DNA of 6,241 nucleotides. Source: Flammeovirgaceae bacterium UBA5867 (GTDB taxonomy: Bacteria; Bacteroidota; Bacteroidia; Cytophagales; Cyclobacteriaceae). The translations under genes and the position numbers were made by a program. The stretch is taken from contig DJFR01000119.1 of assembly GCA_002432545.1 (NCBI GenBank), positions 1 to 6,241 on the forward strand, read 5' to 3'. Of this stretch, positions 4,136 through 6,241 are shown piece after piece. Within the stretch, counting starts at the first letter, position 1, and the number at the start of each line of letters is the position of its first letter. Below the pieces are notes generated by a model. The model did not search any database, had not been told where the DNA came from, and saw only the letters and a program-made list of their open reading frames with translations.

Positions 4136-6241
4136 ATGAAAAAACTTTTACTACTGGCAGTCGTATTCCTGACTTCCACATTGGGGTTCTCCCAAAACGC
4201 CAAAAATTTCTGGACTAAATCTTCAGAACCTCCTGTTGAAAAACAACTTCCGCAGGGAAGGTCGAAGCCTTCGTCATACCAGATATTTAACCTTGATTTT
4301 CCTGGCCTTCAAAATGAAGTAAGCAAAGCTCCGGTGCGGGGAGTGTCTTCAACAAAAGCAGAATTGATTGTAAGTTTCCCTGATCCGAGTGGCAACATCG
4401 GTCGCTTTCGCGTAACGGAAGCTTCTGTACTGCACCCTGATCTTGCAGCTAAATATCCGGGTATAAAATCCTATGCAGGCCAAGGTATCGATGATCCTAC
4501 GGCTACGATTCGGTTCAGTGTATCCAATCAGCGTGGATTTCACGGTATGATCCTTTCAGACAAAGATCACACGTACTATATAGATCCCTATTCGACTGAC
4601 AAAAAAAGTTACTCGGTATATAGTCGTGAAAGTATAACCGCACGCGAACTGGATTTTCAATGCCATACCGATGAAGGAGTTCATTCTTCCGAATCATCAC
4701 GAAGTGCAGCTACTGCGAGAACAAATGACAAGCGCCTGAGAAAATACAGACTGGCACTTTCGTGTAATGCCGAGTACGGAAATTTATTTGCAGGATCAAC
4801 CGGCACCGATGCGCAGAAGAAAGCAAATATACTTGCGCAGATGAACATTACGATGACGCGCGTGAACGGTATATATGAACGCGACCTGGCCATTACGATG
4901 GAGATCGTTCCCAACAACAATCTCATTATATATTATGGAAGTACATCGGCAGATCCATGGTCAGGGGAGTATAATACCAAAACACAGCAGGTTATTGATG
5001 GTGCCATCGGCAATGCTAATTATGATATAGGCCATAACTTTAACACGTCTGGCGGTGGTAATGCGGGTTGCATTGGTTGCGTGTGTACTACCGGCAGTAA
5101 AGGAAGCGGTTACACAGGAAGTTCCAATCCTACCGGTGATGCATTTGATATAGACTATGTTGCCCACGAAATGGGACACCAGTTCGGTGGATATCATACA
5201 CAAAGTAATTCATCATGTCGCAGCGGCAGCGGAACTACAGAAGTAGAACCCGGCAGCGGAAGTACAATTATGGGTTATGCCGGTATATGTGCCGCCAACG
5301 TGCAAAGTAACAGCGATGCTTATTTTCACTATGTAAACATCCGTGATATATCTGCCAATGTACAGGGTGGCACTAGCTCAGGCTGCGCACAGGTGGTAAA
5401 TCTCACCAACAATCCACCTACAGCAAATGCAGGTTTGGATTATACCATACCAAAATCAACAGCCTTTGTTTTGAAAGGACAAGGTTCTGATCCGGATGGC
5501 GATGCACTTACCTATACCTGGGAACAGAATGATGCGGGTAATCCAAACTCAAACTCTGCCCCCACGTCTACCCGCACCGTTGGACCGATGTTTCGTTCGC
5601 GTACCGGTACATCTTCACCAAACCGTTACTTCCCGCAGGTCAGCGATGTAGTGGCCAATAACCTGACACCTACATGGGAAGTTATACCTTCTGTTGCACG
5701 CACACTGAATTTTGCATTAACCGTTCGCGATAATAAAGCGGGTGGTGGACAAACGTCAGACGACCTGATGGTAGTAACTGTAAATGGCACAGCTGGACCG
5801 TTCGTTGTGAGTGCTCCCAATACTGCGGTTACGTGGAGTGTAGGCTCAAGCCAAACCGTTACGTGGAATGTAGCGAGCACAAATATATCACCTGTTAACT
5901 GCGCCAATGTAAATATACTTCTCTCTACCGATGGCGGATTTACCTACCCGGTAACACTGGTTGCCAACACACCCAACGATGGTACGCAGGCGATTACCGT
6001 TCCGAACAATGCAACCACTACAGCGCGTGTTAAAGTAGAAGCTGCTGATAATATATTCTATGATATATCGAATGTCAATTTTACAATCTCTACCGGTGGT
6101 GCCACCTGTACAGCAACGGTACCTGCCGGACTGGCTGCATCCGGTATAACTTCTACCGGTGCTACATTGAGCTGGAATGCTGTAACCAACGCTACATATG
6201 ATGTACAGTATCGCGCTACCGGCACCACTACCTGGACAACC
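4136..6241 (+). CDS. Secreted reprolysin-like (metzincin) zinc metalloprotease, multidomain, 3' end outside window
   Basis: The frame is open for 702 codons from ATG 4136 to the window edge with no stop. Residues 1-19 form a Sec signal peptide (KKLLLLAVVFL core, then GFS-Q). Residues about 20-198 look like a propeptide with a single Cys, C176. The catalytic domain spans about 199-420: the zinc motif HEMGHQFGGYH at 344-354 supplies ligands H344, H348 and H354 and catalytic E345, and IMGYAG (M379) is the Met-turn, together defining an M12B/reprolysin-like metzincin. It has seven cysteines (210, 312, 315, 317, 361, 385, 417), suggesting disulfides. Next come a PKD/Ig-like region with SDPDGDALTYTW (from about 425), a beta-sandwich region (about 555-653; GSSQTVTWNV, NILLSTDGG) and a fibronectin III-like start (about 661 on; ATLSWNAV) that is cut. 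Related Bacteroidota proteins usually end in a type IX secretion signal, which would lie beyond the window. Likely role: extracellular proteolysis; substrate unknown. Own promoter is likely, given the 5' gap. Confidence 0.92.
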   Translation, partial: MKKLLLLAVVFLTSTLGFSQNAKNFWTKSSEPPVEKQLPQGRSKPSSYQIFNLDFPGLQNEVSKAPVRGVSSTKAELIVSFPDPSGNIGRFRVTEASVLHPDLAAKYPGIKSYAGQGIDDPTATIRFSVSNQRGFHGMILSDKDHTYYIDPYSTDKKSYSVYSRESITARELDFQCHTDEGVHSSESSRSAATARTNDKRLRKYRLALSCNAEYGNLFAGSTGTDAQKKANILAQMNITMTRVNGIYERDLAITMEIVPNNNLIIYYGSTSADPWSGEYNTKTQQVIDGAIGNANYDIGHNFNTSGGGNAGCIGCVCTTGSKGSGYTGSSNPTGDAFDIDYVAHEMGHQFGGYHTQSNSSCRSGSGTTEVEPGSGSTIMGYAGICAANVQSNSDAYFHYVNIRDISANVQGGTSSGCAQVVNLTNNPPTANAGLDYTIPKSTAFVLKGQGSDPDGDALTYTWEQNDAGNPNSNSAPTSTRTVGPMFRSRTGTSSPNRYFPQVSDVVANNLTPTWEVIPSVARTLNFALTVRDNKAGGGQTSDDLMVVTVNGTAGPFVVSAPNTAVTWSVGSSQTVTWNVASTNISPVNCANVNILLSTDGGFTYPVTLVANTPNDGTQAITVPNNATTTARVKVEAADNIFYDISNVNFTISTGGATCTATVPAGLAASGITSTGATLSWNAVTNATYDVQYRATGTTTWTT

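Noticed and set aside
5626..5907. Minus-strand open frame inside the metalloprotease gene
   Set aside because: It is antisense to a continuous coding frame with recognisable domains; the Val/Thr-rich product is the mirror of beta-sandwich codons.
1..6241. CRISPR array, tRNA, rRNA or insertion sequence
   Set aside because: No regularly spaced repeats, cloverleaf-type sequence, transposase-like protein or terminal inverted repeats were seen on either strand.

Overview
The window looks like a chromosomal segment of a Bacteroidota bacterium, plausibly of the Cytophagales/Chitinophagales type. The reasons are: exported proteins whose signal peptides end in a 'FSQ'-type cleavage region; gene starts without recognisable Shine-Dalgarno sequences; a perfect TAnnTTTG (Bacteroidota sigma -7 type) box upstream of the chr genes; a DUF2490-like outer-membrane protein; and a large multidomain secreted metalloprotease. 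The Ile codon ATA is common throughout. I cannot name the species.

Left edge (1-174): the last 57 codons of an AraC-family regulator. Positions 240-3814: a compact plus-strand chromate/oxidative-stress cluster. In order it encodes (i) a regulator joining a ChrB C-terminal-type domain to an AraC DNA-binding domain; (ii) a DUF2490-like predicted outer-membrane beta-barrel; (iii) a full-length two-domain ChrA chromate transporter; and (iv) an exported Fe/Mn superoxide dismutase in the place occupied by chrC in proteobacterial chrBAC operons. Gaps are 84, 19 and 1 bases, there is no obvious internal terminator, and an imperfect stem-loop follows the last gene, so co-transcription is likely. The simplest reading is that the ChrB-AraC protein senses chromate or its effects, ChrA exports chromate from the cytoplasm, the dismutase deals with superoxide formed by chromium redox chemistry in the periplasm, and the barrel protein has an unknown envelope role.

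Positions 3871-4135 are AT-rich and non-coding. They hold an 18-bp near-perfect palindrome and, directly before the next gene, a nested pair of inverted repeats. From 4136 to the right edge runs an open gene (702 codons, no stop) for a secreted reprolysin-like zinc metalloprotease: signal peptide, propeptide, metzincin catalytic domain with HExGHxxGxxH and a Met-turn, a PKD/Ig-like region, a second beta-sandwich region and the start of a fibronectin type III-like domain. It appears functionally unrelated to the chr cluster.

The points most worth a second look are the ChrB-AraC domain swap, the DUF2490 gene inside the chr cluster, and the dismutase, which keeps all four metal ligands but has Ala where the near-universal active-site Tyr34 should be.
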